Assembly: GCA_031323845.1 (NCBI GenBank)
Contig: JAVIYP010000052.1
Span: 1-18,792 of the forward strand
Origin: PUPG01 sp031323845
Lineage (GTDB): Bacteria > Bacteroidota > Bacteroidia > Bacteroidales > UBA7960
DNA: 18,792 nt
Direction of reading: 5' to 3'
Shown: one piece after another, positions 8,052 through 15,932 of the stretch
How positions within the stretch are numbered: the stretch's first letter is position 1
Layout of the letters: each line of letters starts with the position of its first letter
Translations under genes and position numbers: made by a program
The notes under the pieces: generated by a model
What the model saw: only the letters and a program-made list of their open reading frames with translations
What the model was told of the DNA's origin: nothing
The model's database searches: none

Positions 8052-8642
8052 TTGCCATTGCTTAACCTGATATTTGCCAGTCACAATCCTCATAAACTTG
8101 AAGAAGTCAGGGCAATCCTGGGCGCCGGTATCCAACTGGGCAGCCTGGGTGATATCGGCTGCTATGACGATATTCCTGAGCCTTACGAAAGCCTTGAAGA
8201 GAATGCCCTGGCAAAGGCCGCTTTTGTGGCAGAACGATACGGTGTCCATTGTTTTGCTGATGATACGGGGCTGGAAGCTGAAGCGCTTGACGGCTTGCCG
8301 GGGGTGCATTCTGCAAGGTATGCAGGTGCTGAGAAAGACAACCTCGCCAACATCAGGAAATTGCTTCAGGAACTTAGTCACCGTTCCAACCGTAAGGCAC
8401 GGTTCCGGACTGTGATAGCGCTTGTGCTGGACGGACAGTCTTATCTTTTTGAAGGCGTTGTGAACGGGCACATAACACATGAGCCTAGAGGCTTGCAGGG
8501 TTTCGGCTACGACCCGGTATTTGTCCCGGATGGCTTTGAGCAGACCTTTGCGGAGATGGACGCCACTCAGAAAAACAGCATCAGTCATCGCTACCAGGCC
8601 ACAAGGGCTTTGAGCGATTTTTTAAAAAAGTGTAAGCAGTGA
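8052..8642 (+). CDS. rdgB: XTP/dITP diphosphatase (RdgB/HAM1 family), TTG start
   Basis: A cytoplasmic 196-residue nucleotide diphosphatase that hydrolyses XTP, dITP and ITP to monophosphates, keeping deaminated purines out of DNA and RNA. Family motifs are all present: ASHNPHKLEEV (9-19), FADDTGLEAEALDGLPGVHSARYAG (68-92, with Asp70/Asp71 at the catalytic position), GFGYDPVF (150-157) and ISHRYQA (177-183). No ATG or GTG lies in frame between the upstream stop (TGA at 8022) and the conserved N-terminus; TTG at 8052 is the best start, with TTG 8058 as an alternative. It begins 51 bases after the biotin carrier gene and ends exactly where the opposing ddl gene ends. Confidence 0.93.
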   Translation: MPLLNLIFASHNPHKLEEVRAILGAGIQLGSLGDIGCYDDIPEPYESLEENALAKAAFVAERYGVHCFADDTGLEAEALDGLPGVHSARYAGAEKDNLANIRKLLQELSHRSNRKARFRTVIALVLDGQSYLFEGVVNGHITHEPRGLQGFGYDPVFVPDGFEQTFAEMDATQKNSISHRYQATRALSDFLKKCKQ

Positions 8643-9641
8643 TTATCCACGCTGCCGGTTCAGGGCTTCCTCTATCAGCATGGTGAACAATTCCGTATTG
8701 CTGATGCCTTCTACTGCTGCGGCCTGCGGAACGAGGCTCGTTTCCGTCATACCCGGCGTGACATTCACTTCAATAAAAAACAACTTTTTGCGGCTGTGGA
8801 TAAAATCAAATCGCACCAGGCCTGCCAGACCAAGCTTCTCATACAACTTCACGGAAGTATCTTTCACAAGTTTCGACAAAGCCAGGGGGATGCGTGCCGG
8901 CGTGATCTCATCGGCGGCACCGGGGGTGTATTTGGCTTCAAAGTCAAAATACCGGGCCTTGGTTTTGCTTATAATCTCAGTAACAGGCAATGCCGTTGTT
9001 GTTCCGTTATAAGAAAAGACTCCGCAGGTAAGCTCCTGCCCTTCGAGGTATTCTTCGACAAGCACGGAGCGATCATGCTGAAAGGCCAACTCGATGGCCT
9101 CCTGCAAATCCGCCGCATCCTTTACAAAGGACATGCCCAGGCTCGACCCGCCCTCGTTGGGTTTTACAAAAACCGGCAAGCCCGTTTTTTCAAGGATGCT
9201 TTCGGAGCTCTGTGCTGTGGCACCTGTTAAATATACCGACCCAGGCACATGAAAACCCAGCCGGGCGACCACCAGGTTGCAAAAATACTTGTTGAAGGTA
9301 AGTGCGGAGGGAAGAACACCGGCCGTCGTGTAAGGAAGACCAACAAGCTCAAAGTAAGCCTGCAGTTGCCCGTTTTCTCCCGGGGTGCCGTGAATGGTTA
9401 TGAAAGCACAGTCAAAAGTAATTTTCTCTCCCCAGGGATGAGCGGAAAAATCATTCTTGTCAACAGGCCATTCATTGCCATCATCATCAATACAAACCCA
9501 CTTCTTTTTATTGATCAGTATAGTATATATGTCATACCTCCCTTTATCCAGGTGATCCTTTATCGTACGGGCACTCTTCATGGAGATGACGTATTCGCCG
9601 GAGTCTCCGCCGGCAACCAGGGCGATGTTCTTTTTGGTCAT
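8643..9641 (-). CDS. ddl: D-alanine--D-alanine ligase
   Basis: A cytoplasmic ATP-grasp enzyme of 332 residues that joins two D-alanines for peptidoglycan precursor synthesis. Seen in order: HGTPGENGQLQAYFE (84-98), SALTFNK (112-118), the ATP loop GGSSLGM (164-170), VEEYLEGQE (195-203), the omega-loop EAKY (235-238), and the metal ligands in RFDF (277-280, Asp279) and EVNVTPGMTETSL (291-303, Glu291 and Asn293). Lys237-Tyr238 corresponds to the K-Y pair of E. coli DdlB, which favours D-Ala over D-lactate as second substrate. The N-terminus (NIALVAGGDSGEYVISMKSA) fits the family and fixes the start at 9641. The gene has its own -7 box at 9679-9686. Its stop touches that of rdgB with no base between them. 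Confidence 0.95.
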   Translation of the reverse strand: MTKKNIALVAGGDSGEYVISMKSARTIKDHLDKGRYDIYTILINKKKWVCIDDDGNEWPVDKNDFSAHPWGEKITFDCAFITIHGTPGENGQLQAYFELVGLPYTTAGVLPSALTFNKYFCNLVVARLGFHVPGSVYLTGATAQSSESILEKTGLPVFVKPNEGGSSLGMSFVKDAADLQEAIELAFQHDRSVLVEEYLEGQELTCGVFSYNGTTTALPVTEIISKTKARYFDFEAKYTPGAADEITPARIPLALSKLVKDTSVKLYEKLGLAGLVRFDFIHSRKKLFFIEVNVTPGMTETSLVPQAAAVEGISNTELFTMLIEEALNRQRG

Positions 9642-9678
9642 AAAAACGTTTTATAACAACTTGGATGAATTTCCGGGT

Positions 9679-9686
9679 CAAAGATA
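9679..9686 (-). promoter_or_regulatory. -7 box for ddl
   Basis: Read leftward this is TATCTTTG, a full match to TAnnTTTG, 37 bases before the ddl start codon. Transcription would start near 9672. No clear TTTG is seen at the -33 position. Confidence 0.6.
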
Positions 9687-9844
9687 CATGAAATTTATAC
9701 TTTTTTTCTTTCCACCACTTCATGTTTTCAGGTTCTTTTCGTCCTTTGTCTTCAACTTATGAAACGCCCATGTCGAGGATCCCGACCACTCGAGAACAGA
9801 TTTTTAACACACAAGAGGATGACTATAAAAGCTCGAAGCAAGCT

Positions 9845-9895
9845 TCTGACCTCTGGATTCTGAATTCTGACCTCTGGATTCTGAATTCTGACCTC
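9845..9895. repeat. 21-bp tandem repeat, about 2.4 copies
   Basis: Two perfect 21-base units (9845-9865 and 9866-9886), beginning TCTGACCTCTGGATTC, are followed by a partial third (9887-9895). Each full unit runs into an EcoRI-type GAATTC palindrome at its junction with the next. Confidence 0.9.
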
Positions 9896-9934
9896 AGAAA
9901 TCAGTTTTCATCAGTAGCAATGAACAAAAAATCA

Positions 9935-9965
9935 ATAAACGATTCAACGAATAAACGATTCAACA
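9935..9965. repeat. 16-bp tandem repeat, two copies
   Basis: ATAAACGATTCAACGA at 9935-9950 is followed immediately by a second copy at 9951-9965, identical over its first 14 bases. It is the second of three neighbouring short arrays in this gap. Confidence 0.85.
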
Positions 9966-9981
9966 ATTAAACAATAGCCTT

Positions 9982-10013
9982 ACATTTGCACATTTGCACA
10001 TTTGCACATTTGC
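9982..10013. repeat. 8-bp tandem repeat, four perfect copies
   Basis: The unit ACATTTGC occurs four times in succession, followed by two degenerate ACATCC copies to 10026. The first unit, with the preceding T, makes TACATTTG (9981-9988), a full match to the -7 consensus. Any transcript from there would have a leader of over 230 bases before the PASTA gene. Confidence 0.92.
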
Positions 10014-10193
10014 ACATCCGACATCCAATCAGTATCTCAGGCATAAACACTAAACACAAATAATCAAACAGTAACGAAAATATAAACACCTGAAAGAAAT
10101 AACTATTTCTTTTCTTTGTGGTTCAAAACATAAAACAGGGAAAAAAGCGTTTACTGAATGTATCTGCACAGGCAAGGACACCATAAATTATAT

Positions 10194-10201
10194 TATTTTT
10201 G
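10194..10201 (+). promoter_or_regulatory. -7 box for the PASTA operon
   Basis: TATTTTTG matches TAnnTTTG fully and lies 30 bases before the ATG at 10232. The start site would be near 10208. No -33 TTTG is seen at normal spacing. Confidence 0.5.
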
Positions 10202-10231
10202 CCATTCAAGCCTGTTTATTAGTTTATTCAG

Positions 10232-11272
10232 ATGAGTGTCAGGAAGTTTATATTCAGCCGTTATTTTTTAAAGCAACTGGTCATCGCTGTTTCGCTGTCG
10301 GTGGTTCTTATCTGGGCTGCCTTGAAGATGCTTGACCTGTATACCATGCGCGGTCAATTGATCCTGGTCCCTGACCTGGAGTACTATCCGGCCGAAGAGG
10401 CTGCTGCCATACTTGCAAACATGAACCTCCGCCATGTGATCAACGATTCCATTTTTGACAGTACAAGAGAGCCCGGCAGTGTTGCCTTGCAGGATCCCCT
10501 GCCCGGGAGCGGTGTTAAACGCAACCGGACGGTTTATTTAACTACGGTGGCCTTGCTGCCTGAGATGGTTCCCATGCCTGACCTGGTTGATTTGAGCAGT
10601 CGCCAGGCCATTGCTGTTCTGGAGACACACGGACTTAAGGTTGGCCGCATTGAATTCCGGCCGGATATTGCGCGCAACGCCGTGCTCGAACAGCTCTTCA
10701 ACGACGGACACATTGAAGCCGGCGCACCGGTTGCCAAAGGGACAGCCATAGATCTTGTGCTGGGAGAAGGCCTTGGAGAAAACATCACGATAGTACCCTT
10801 TGTGTTCGGGATGACACCAGCCGAGGCCGCCCGGACCCTGGTAAGCGCTTCACTGAATGTCGGCGAGGAATCTTTTTCAGGCGACATCACTACAAATCCC
10901 AGGGTGTACAAACAAACACCCCATCCTCTTGACGGACATGTTTACCTGCAGGCAGGCAGCACCGTCAATCTCACATACCGGTCAGACGACGCCTTCGACT
11001 TCGAATCCTATCTAGTGGAACTGCTGTCAGTTCCCCTGCCCTACCTTATCGGAAAAACACCCGACGAAGTGAGAATCATTCTTGAAAAACAGGACCTGAT
11101 CGTTGGCAGGGAATCATTTCTGCATGGAGCAAGCCGCGATAATGCTGTTGTGGTCAGGCAAGACCCTCCCTTTGAAGAGGATGCCATCATCCAAAAAGGA
11201 GAAGCCATCAATGTATGGTATGAGCCCGAAGAAGAAATTGAAGCAGAAGACCCAAACGATTTCATTGAATGA
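10232..11272 (+). CDS. Membrane-anchored four-PASTA-domain protein
   Basis: A 346-residue envelope protein. A short basic N-terminus (MSVRKFIFSRYFLKQ) is followed by one membrane helix (about 13-34), placing the rest in the periplasm. Four PASTA repeats follow at about 44-105, 112-178, 185-250 and 267-331. Each opens with a VPDL-like strand (VPDLEYYPAEEA, MPDLVDLSSRQA, VPFVFGMTPAEA, LPYLIGKTPDEV) and contains a QDP/QxP motif (LQDPLP, YKQTPHP, RQDPPF). PASTA domains in other bacteria bind peptidoglycan or muropeptides, or act as structural spacers. There is no kinase or transpeptidase domain, so this is a stand-alone PASTA protein. The C-terminus is strongly acidic. Its stop overlaps the next gene's ATG by four bases (ATGA), indicating translational coupling. 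A role in cell-wall sensing or anchoring is inferred. Confidence 0.92.
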   Translation: MSVRKFIFSRYFLKQLVIAVSLSVVLIWAALKMLDLYTMRGQLILVPDLEYYPAEEAAAILANMNLRHVINDSIFDSTREPGSVALQDPLPGSGVKRNRTVYLTTVALLPEMVPMPDLVDLSSRQAIAVLETHGLKVGRIEFRPDIARNAVLEQLFNDGHIEAGAPVAKGTAIDLVLGEGLGENITIVPFVFGMTPAEAARTLVSASLNVGEESFSGDITTNPRVYKQTPHPLDGHVYLQAGSTVNLTYRSDDAFDFESYLVELLSVPLPYLIGKTPDEVRIILEKQDLIVGRESFLHGASRDNAVVVRQDPPFEEDAIIQKGEAINVWYEPEEEIEAEDPNDFIE

Positions 11273-13224
11273 GAGTACACTTTTTCTTTCTTACCATACT
11301 TAGTTTAACCGCCCTTTCGCTGACAGCACAGGAGGCGGTGTTGCCGCTGCCGTACAATCCGAACAAATCGTCAGAGGCCATCAGCAAACAACAGGCACAC
11401 GGCAAGAGCATAAACCTGCCGCTTGAGCTTCCCTTCCGTGACGATTTCTCCCATGCCGGCCCCTACCCCGATGCTGCGCTGTGGGCCGACAACTTTGTGT
11501 TTATCAACAATGGTTTTGGCGTCCACCCCAAAACACAGGGGGTGGCCACCTTTGACATCCTCGATGAAACAGGGCGGGTATATGATCATGCCTTGTCCGG
11601 CAATGTCCCTTTTACAGCCGACCATCTGACCTCTCACCCTATAAACCTGGCCCCGTATGAAGCTGCCGACTCGCTGGTATTGAGCTTCTACTATCAGCCC
11701 CAGGGTAAAGGCGGGAACCCCGGCCGTGAAGAAGAACTGGTGCTGGAATTTCTGCTTGCAGGAGTCACAGGCAAAGACGATGACCCCGACAATGGCGAGC
11801 AATGGATCAGCGTGTGGTCGGCCCAGGGAGAAAGCCTTGCTGACTTCGCACAGGACACCTTTCCCTACTTTCAAAGAGTAAGCATCCCAATAAAAGAAGA
11901 AACCTATTTCAGGGATGACTTCCGTTTCCGCTTTAAAAACATTGCCGCCATTCCTCACGGGCAGTGGAATACCTCCGGAACCAGAAGCATCTGGAACATT
12001 GACTATGTTTTTCTTGATCAGGGCCGCAGCGTTCATGACTCGTTTTATTACGACATTGCCTTTGTTTCTTCCGCGGAGTCCATGCTGGATAAATACACAT
12101 CCATGCCCTGGTCGCAATACATGGCCCAGCCAAATGACTTTCACCGAAACCGTTTTAATGTGGCCATCACGAACCTCGACGACAAATCCTACAATTACAC
12201 CTACAAATACATTATTGTTGATGAAGAAGGCAGTACCCTGCGCACCTATTCGGGAGGTTCGTGGGTGATACCGCCTTTTTTCACAGAAGGATACCAGGAC
12301 TACGTGCCGCACTCCAACCCCATCCTCCTTACAAATCCGCTGACACCGCTGACACCCGCCACGGAAAGGCACTTTGACATTATTCATGTGATTCGGGAAG
12401 GTGTTACGGGCGACGATTTTACTCGTAATGACACCATTGCCTTCAGGCAGGTTTTTTCAGACTATTTTGCGTATGATTATGGAAGTCCTGAGGCTGTGCA
12501 TCTGACCAAGGGGTTCAATCCCGAGCGCGTCATGAAGTTTCCGCTCGCACACAAAGACACGCTTGAGGCGGTCCGGTTGTTTTTTATGTCGACCATGAAC
12601 AACCAGAACAGCGAAAAGGCCTTTGAGCTTGTCGTTTACAGCAGTCTCTTTCCTGAACAAGAACTTTACAGCTCAACCCAGGTGCTTTATCCTCCGACAG
12701 ATGCCTTTGGGGCCTTTGTCCAGCTGAACCTCGGCGAAGCTGTGGCGGTTGAGGACACTTTTTTTGTGGGAATCAGGCAGCCCGGAACCGTTCAACTCAG
12801 CCACTCACTTGTGCTGGGTTTCGACATGAGCAACAACACCCGGGACCGTCTGTACATAAAGGATAATGTACAGGCAGACGGCAGCTGGTACACCTCGGGC
12901 ATTGCCGGTGCACTCATGATGCGTCCGGTCATGAAACGCCAGGGCATTACGGGCATCAGTTCACCCGAAGCACCAGGGTTACACTTCGTGCTTTACCCCA
13001 ACCCTGTCCATGGCAACTACCTGGAAATACATACGGATGAGCCCCCGGTGGCCGGACATTCCCTGCTGCTTCAGATTTTTGATGTGCGGGGCAGGATGAT
13101 GCATTCAGGAAATTTTTCATCGCCTGTGGATGTTTCAGGGCTAAAGAACGGAATATATTTGCTCCGGATAACCGACACCGCAACCCACAGCAGTCAGGCC
13201 GCCCGATTCATCATCAGCAGATAA
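11269..13224 (+). CDS. T9SS-exported protein of unknown function, coupled to the PASTA gene
   Basis: A 651-residue secreted protein. Residues 1-21 form a signal peptide ending in LTAQ. The N-terminal domain (about 50-270) begins LPFRDDFSHAGPYPDAALW and looks like a jelly-roll ending IWNIDYVFLDQG. A second beta-rich region follows (about 280-560). Residues 570-651 are a T9SS type A sorting domain (FVLYPNPV, IFDVRGRM, LKNGIYLLRI). No enzyme motif is seen. The ATG overlaps the PASTA stop codon, and the pseudouridine synthase gene begins eight bases after this one, so all three are probably one mRNA. From memory, similar proteins sit between PASTA and RluA-family genes in other Bacteroidota, which would suggest a conserved envelope role; this needs a synteny search. 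Confidence 0.9.
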   Translation: MRVHFFFLTILSLTALSLTAQEAVLPLPYNPNKSSEAISKQQAHGKSINLPLELPFRDDFSHAGPYPDAALWADNFVFINNGFGVHPKTQGVATFDILDETGRVYDHALSGNVPFTADHLTSHPINLAPYEAADSLVLSFYYQPQGKGGNPGREEELVLEFLLAGVTGKDDDPDNGEQWISVWSAQGESLADFAQDTFPYFQRVSIPIKEETYFRDDFRFRFKNIAAIPHGQWNTSGTRSIWNIDYVFLDQGRSVHDSFYYDIAFVSSAESMLDKYTSMPWSQYMAQPNDFHRNRFNVAITNLDDKSYNYTYKYIIVDEEGSTLRTYSGGSWVIPPFFTEGYQDYVPHSNPILLTNPLTPLTPATERHFDIIHVIREGVTGDDFTRNDTIAFRQVFSDYFAYDYGSPEAVHLTKGFNPERVMKFPLAHKDTLEAVRLFFMSTMNNQNSEKAFELVVYSSLFPEQELYSSTQVLYPPTDAFGAFVQLNLGEAVAVEDTFFVGIRQPGTVQLSHSLVLGFDMSNNTRDRLYIKDNVQADGSWYTSGIAGALMMRPVMKRQGITGISSPEAPGLHFVLYPNPVHGNYLEIHTDEPPVAGHSLLLQIFDVRGRMMHSGNFSSPVDVSGLKNGIYLLRITDTATHSSQAARFIISR

Positions 13225-13232
13225 GAAGCTTT

Positions 13233-14309
13233 ATGTTCCAAGAAGACCATACCACACCGGAAGAACATCCCGATACCGGAAACGACACCGGAAGTGAGGA
13301 CCAGGACCTTTATGAACACCATCGCTTTGTGGTAGACAGGGGTCAGGGGTTGTTGCGGATTGACAAATACCTCCAGGCAAGAATTGAAAACATCAGCAGG
13401 AACAAGATACAGCAGTCCGCAAAAGCAGGTAACATACTCGTTAACAATAATTCCGCAAAATCAAATTACAAAGTTAAACCGGGAGATGAGATCAGCATCC
13501 TGATGACTCATCCGCCACGAGCCATTGAGCTGATCCCTGAAGACATTCCGATTACCATTGTTTACGAAGACGACGAACTGGTGGTGATTAACAAGGAAGC
13601 CGGCATGGTGGTACATCCCGGTTACGGAAACTATACCGGAACGCTTGTGAATGCCCTGGTGCATCATTTTGGACATTTGCCGAGCCGCGATGATGAAGAC
13701 ATAAAGCCAGGCCTGGTGCACCGGATCGACAAAAACACATCAGGCCTGCTACTGGTAGCCAAAACAGAATACGCACAGGCAAAGCTGGCGCATTTGTTTT
13801 ACAAAAGAGAGATTGACAGGCTTTACCATGCCCTGGTTTGGGGCGATTTTCAGGATGACGCGGGAACGATAACGGGCCACATCGGAAGAAGCCTTAAAAA
13901 CCGTAAGGTTATGGATGTATTTCCGGAGGGAGACCATGGCAAACATGCCGTCACGCACTATAAGGTCATTGAAAGATTCGGATATGTAAGTTTGCTGGAG
14001 TGCAAGCTGGAAACCGGACGCACTCATCAGATCCGGGCACATCTGAGACATATCGGGCGCCCGTTGTTCAACGACGCTACCTATGGAGGAGATCAAATTC
14101 TCAAAGGAACTACCCACAGCCGCTACAAGCAGTTTATCCGGAACTGCTTTGAGATGATGCCAAGACACGCCCTGCATGCAAAAACCCTGGGGTTCAGGCA
14201 CCCGGTAACCGGCAACCACATGTTTTTTGACTCACCGCTTGCCGATGACATGGAACAGGTGATCAACAAATGGCGTAATTATGCCATTCATAAAAAACCA
14301 GAAGAGTAA
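13233..14309 (+). CDS. rluD: RluD-type 23S rRNA pseudouridine synthase
   Basis: A cytoplasmic 358-residue enzyme that isomerises specific uridines in rRNA to pseudouridine. An acidic low-complexity extension (1-30) precedes an S4 RNA-binding domain (about 40-98: LRIDKYLQARIENISRNKIQQ, ILVNNNSAKSNYKVKPGDEI). The catalytic domain carries HRIDKNTSG (163-171) with Asp166 as the nucleophile, followed by RLYHALVWG (196-204) and TGRTHQIRAHLRHIG (261-275). The S4 domain together with this motif set favours RluD over RluA; the exact target uridines cannot be read from the sequence. It is the last gene of the PASTA operon, and only eight bases separate it from the opposing response-regulator gene, with no terminator hairpin visible. 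Confidence 0.92.
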   Translation: MFQEDHTTPEEHPDTGNDTGSEDQDLYEHHRFVVDRGQGLLRIDKYLQARIENISRNKIQQSAKAGNILVNNNSAKSNYKVKPGDEISILMTHPPRAIELIPEDIPITIVYEDDELVVINKEAGMVVHPGYGNYTGTLVNALVHHFGHLPSRDDEDIKPGLVHRIDKNTSGLLLVAKTEYAQAKLAHLFYKREIDRLYHALVWGDFQDDAGTITGHIGRSLKNRKVMDVFPEGDHGKHAVTHYKVIERFGYVSLLECKLETGRTHQIRAHLRHIGRPLFNDATYGGDQILKGTTHSRYKQFIRNCFEMMPRHALHAKTLGFRHPVTGNHMFFDSPLADDMEQVINKWRNYAIHKKPEE

Positions 14310-14317
14310 ACACGGTC

Positions 14318-15610
14318 TTATTTTCGCACTAAACCGTACTTGTCAATTTTAGCATTGAGTGTAGGTCTTGTAATGCCCAGTGTTGCAGCAGCCTCCTGTT
14401 TGTTCCAGCCCACCACGCTCAGCACCTTGGCTATGTGCTCTTTCTCCACGTCGTCAAGACTTTGCATCTTGATGTTCACGGATTCACGCTCTTCACCCTC
14501 ATCAGCGGTAACACCTTCTATCCTGATGTGTTTTTTCTGCAATAAATCCCCATGCGAAAGCACCATGGCCTGCATCAAAACATTTTTCAACTCCCGTATA
14601 TTGCCGGGCCAGTCATACGCCTGGAACAGCGGAATGATCCCATCTTCGATCTTAGTGATCTCTTTATTCAGACTTTGATTCAGTTCCTGAATCAGATGAT
14701 CCACCAGGAATGGAACATCAATGATCCTCTCTTTTAACGGCGGGAGGTGGAAGGTGAATACTTTAAGCTGATAATAGAGTTCTTTCAGGAAAACCTCCTG
14801 TTCTGCCATCTTTGCAATATCCAGCCGGGTTGTCGATATGATACGGTAATTTGAGCCCTCTCCCTGGACACTATGCTGCGGATACTTCTCAAGAAGCTCA
14901 AGAAGGAAGGATTGCATTTCATAAGAAAGGCTTCCGACTTCGTCCAATACGATAGTGCCTGATTTTGTACCGCCAAGAAATGCCCTGTGAAAATCATCTT
15001 CGCTCAAAGCCTTGCAACTGATGATGGTGAGAGTGTTCTCTGCATTCGGCCCCGACTGATGGATCAGCTTTGCCAGGCGCTCCTTGCCCGTACCCGATCC
15101 ACCGGAGATGATTACGTTAACAAAATTTTGTGAAATGCGCCCGATATTCTTAAAAATTGACAGCATCGCGGGAGATTTCCCCACCATGATGTTTTCATCT
15201 TTCTTTCTTCTTTGATCACCATCTGATTGCTCAGAGGTATAAATGTTTTCGGAGGCTTTGAGGCCATTTCTGACAACCTGAACCAATTCTTTCGGATTGA
15301 TGGGTTTTTCAATAAAATCAAACGCCCCTGACTGCATGGATTTTATGGTGAGCGATGCGTCACCATAAGCCGTTAACATGATCACCGGTAACAAAGGGTT
15401 CAGCTCTTTCAGTCTTGATAAGACCTCAACACCTGTCATTCCGGGCATTTGATAATCAGTGATCACAAGATCAGGTTTGTTGTTTGCGGCTAACTCAATT
15501 CCTTCAGGTCCATTTTTTGCAACAATAGCCTGAAAACCGCTTTTTTTCAGGATTTCGGATACCAGCGTCCTGCTTACAGGATCATCTTCAATGACAAGAA
15601 TTTTTTTCAT
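14318..15610 (-). CDS. NtrC-like response regulator with degenerate AAA+ domain lacking GAFTGA
   Basis: A 430-residue orphan response regulator. The receiver domain (1-120) is intact: Asp9/Asp10, phospho-acceptor Asp52 (VITDYQMPGMTG), Thr80 and Lys102 (EKPIN). The AAA+ domain (about 140-370) keeps Walker A GGSGTGKE (170-177), Walker B VLDEVG (221-226) and WPGNIRELKN (334-343). The stretch that should carry the sigma-54-contacting GAFTGA loop is missing: CKALSEDDFHRAFLGG runs almost directly into Walker B, roughly 20-25 residues short. The FRxDLYYRL arginines are replaced (FLKELYYQL, 274-282) and the ATN sensor Asn is Arg (STTRLD). A Fis-type helix-turn-helix closes the protein (387-430). It probably binds DNA after phosphorylation, but is unlikely to activate sigma-54 promoters in the standard way. 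No histidine kinase is adjacent. Confidence 0.92.
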   Translation of the reverse strand: MKKILVIEDDPVSRTLVSEILKKSGFQAIVAKNGPEGIELAANNKPDLVITDYQMPGMTGVEVLSRLKELNPLLPVIMLTAYGDASLTIKSMQSGAFDFIEKPINPKELVQVVRNGLKASENIYTSEQSDGDQRRKKDENIMVGKSPAMLSIFKNIGRISQNFVNVIISGGSGTGKERLAKLIHQSGPNAENTLTIISCKALSEDDFHRAFLGGTKSGTIVLDEVGSLSYEMQSFLLELLEKYPQHSVQGEGSNYRIISTTRLDIAKMAEQEVFLKELYYQLKVFTFHLPPLKERIIDVPFLVDHLIQELNQSLNKEITKIEDGIIPLFQAYDWPGNIRELKNVLMQAMVLSHGDLLQKKHIRIEGVTADEGEERESVNIKMQSLDDVEKEHIAKVLSVVGWNKQEAAATLGITRPTLNAKIDKYGLVRK

Positions 15611-15932
15611 GATATTGTCTTACTCGTTTTGGTTTTATATTTCCCAGAGGCTATGCGGGACTGGATACGTGTGCAATCATAAAACCGGAAACAGCGTGCG
15701 CAATGCCAAACACATACAGCAAAAGTAAAATATTTTTACTTCTTTTCCATAAAAAGTTGTTTCAAAACTAAAATAAATATTCTATTTTTCCTAAAACAGC
15801 GCACCGCTTAATGGAAAAAATACGAACATGCAAGACATAAGGCTGTTAATCAACATCTTATGCTTTTATATGTTATCCGGACAGATGCCCGGCAATCATG
15901 AAATGGTTGAGATGCAGTTTCAGGTGCGGGTG
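15611..15932. other. Gap between the TonB receptor and the response-regulator gene
   Basis: Both flanking genes run leftward. The gap holds the regulator's putative -7 box (15720-15727) and an AT-rich tract (15720-15800). I found no strong terminator after the receptor stop; the only dyad is a short CCGG/CCGG at about 15878-15893 without a T-run. Open frames reading rightward here are shadows. Confidence 0.6.
15720..15727 (-). promoter_or_regulatory. -7 box for the response-regulator gene
   Basis: Read leftward this is TACTTTTG, a full TAnnTTTG match. A TATG, one mismatch from TTTG, lies about 20 bases upstream. The start site would be near 15713, giving a leader of roughly 100 bases before the ATG at 15610. 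Confidence 0.5.

Larger units (their letters stand above)
9642..10231. other. 590-base non-coding region between divergent ddl and the PASTA operon
   Basis: It holds the leftward ddl promoter, three consecutive short tandem repeats (listed separately, within 9845-10013), and the rightward -7 box of the PASTA operon. The sequence is A/T- and C-rich and low in complexity. An open frame of 82 codons runs through the repeats (9722-9970), but its composition is repeat-driven and it is not credible. I see no tRNA or other RNA gene. Confidence 0.75.

Noticed and set aside
7707..8588. Leftward open frame of 293 codons spanning the biotin carrier and rdgB
   Set aside because: It runs antisense through two recognised genes and across their boundary; nothing in it resembles a known family.
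9722..9970. 82-codon ORF in the gap before the PASTA operon
   Set aside because: Its sequence is dictated by the tandem repeats (for example DLWILNS twice), and it lacks a conserved domain.
11371..12387. Leftward open frame of 338 codons opposite the T9SS-exported protein
   Set aside because: The opposite strand encodes a protein with signal peptide and sorting domain; this frame has neither motif nor start context.
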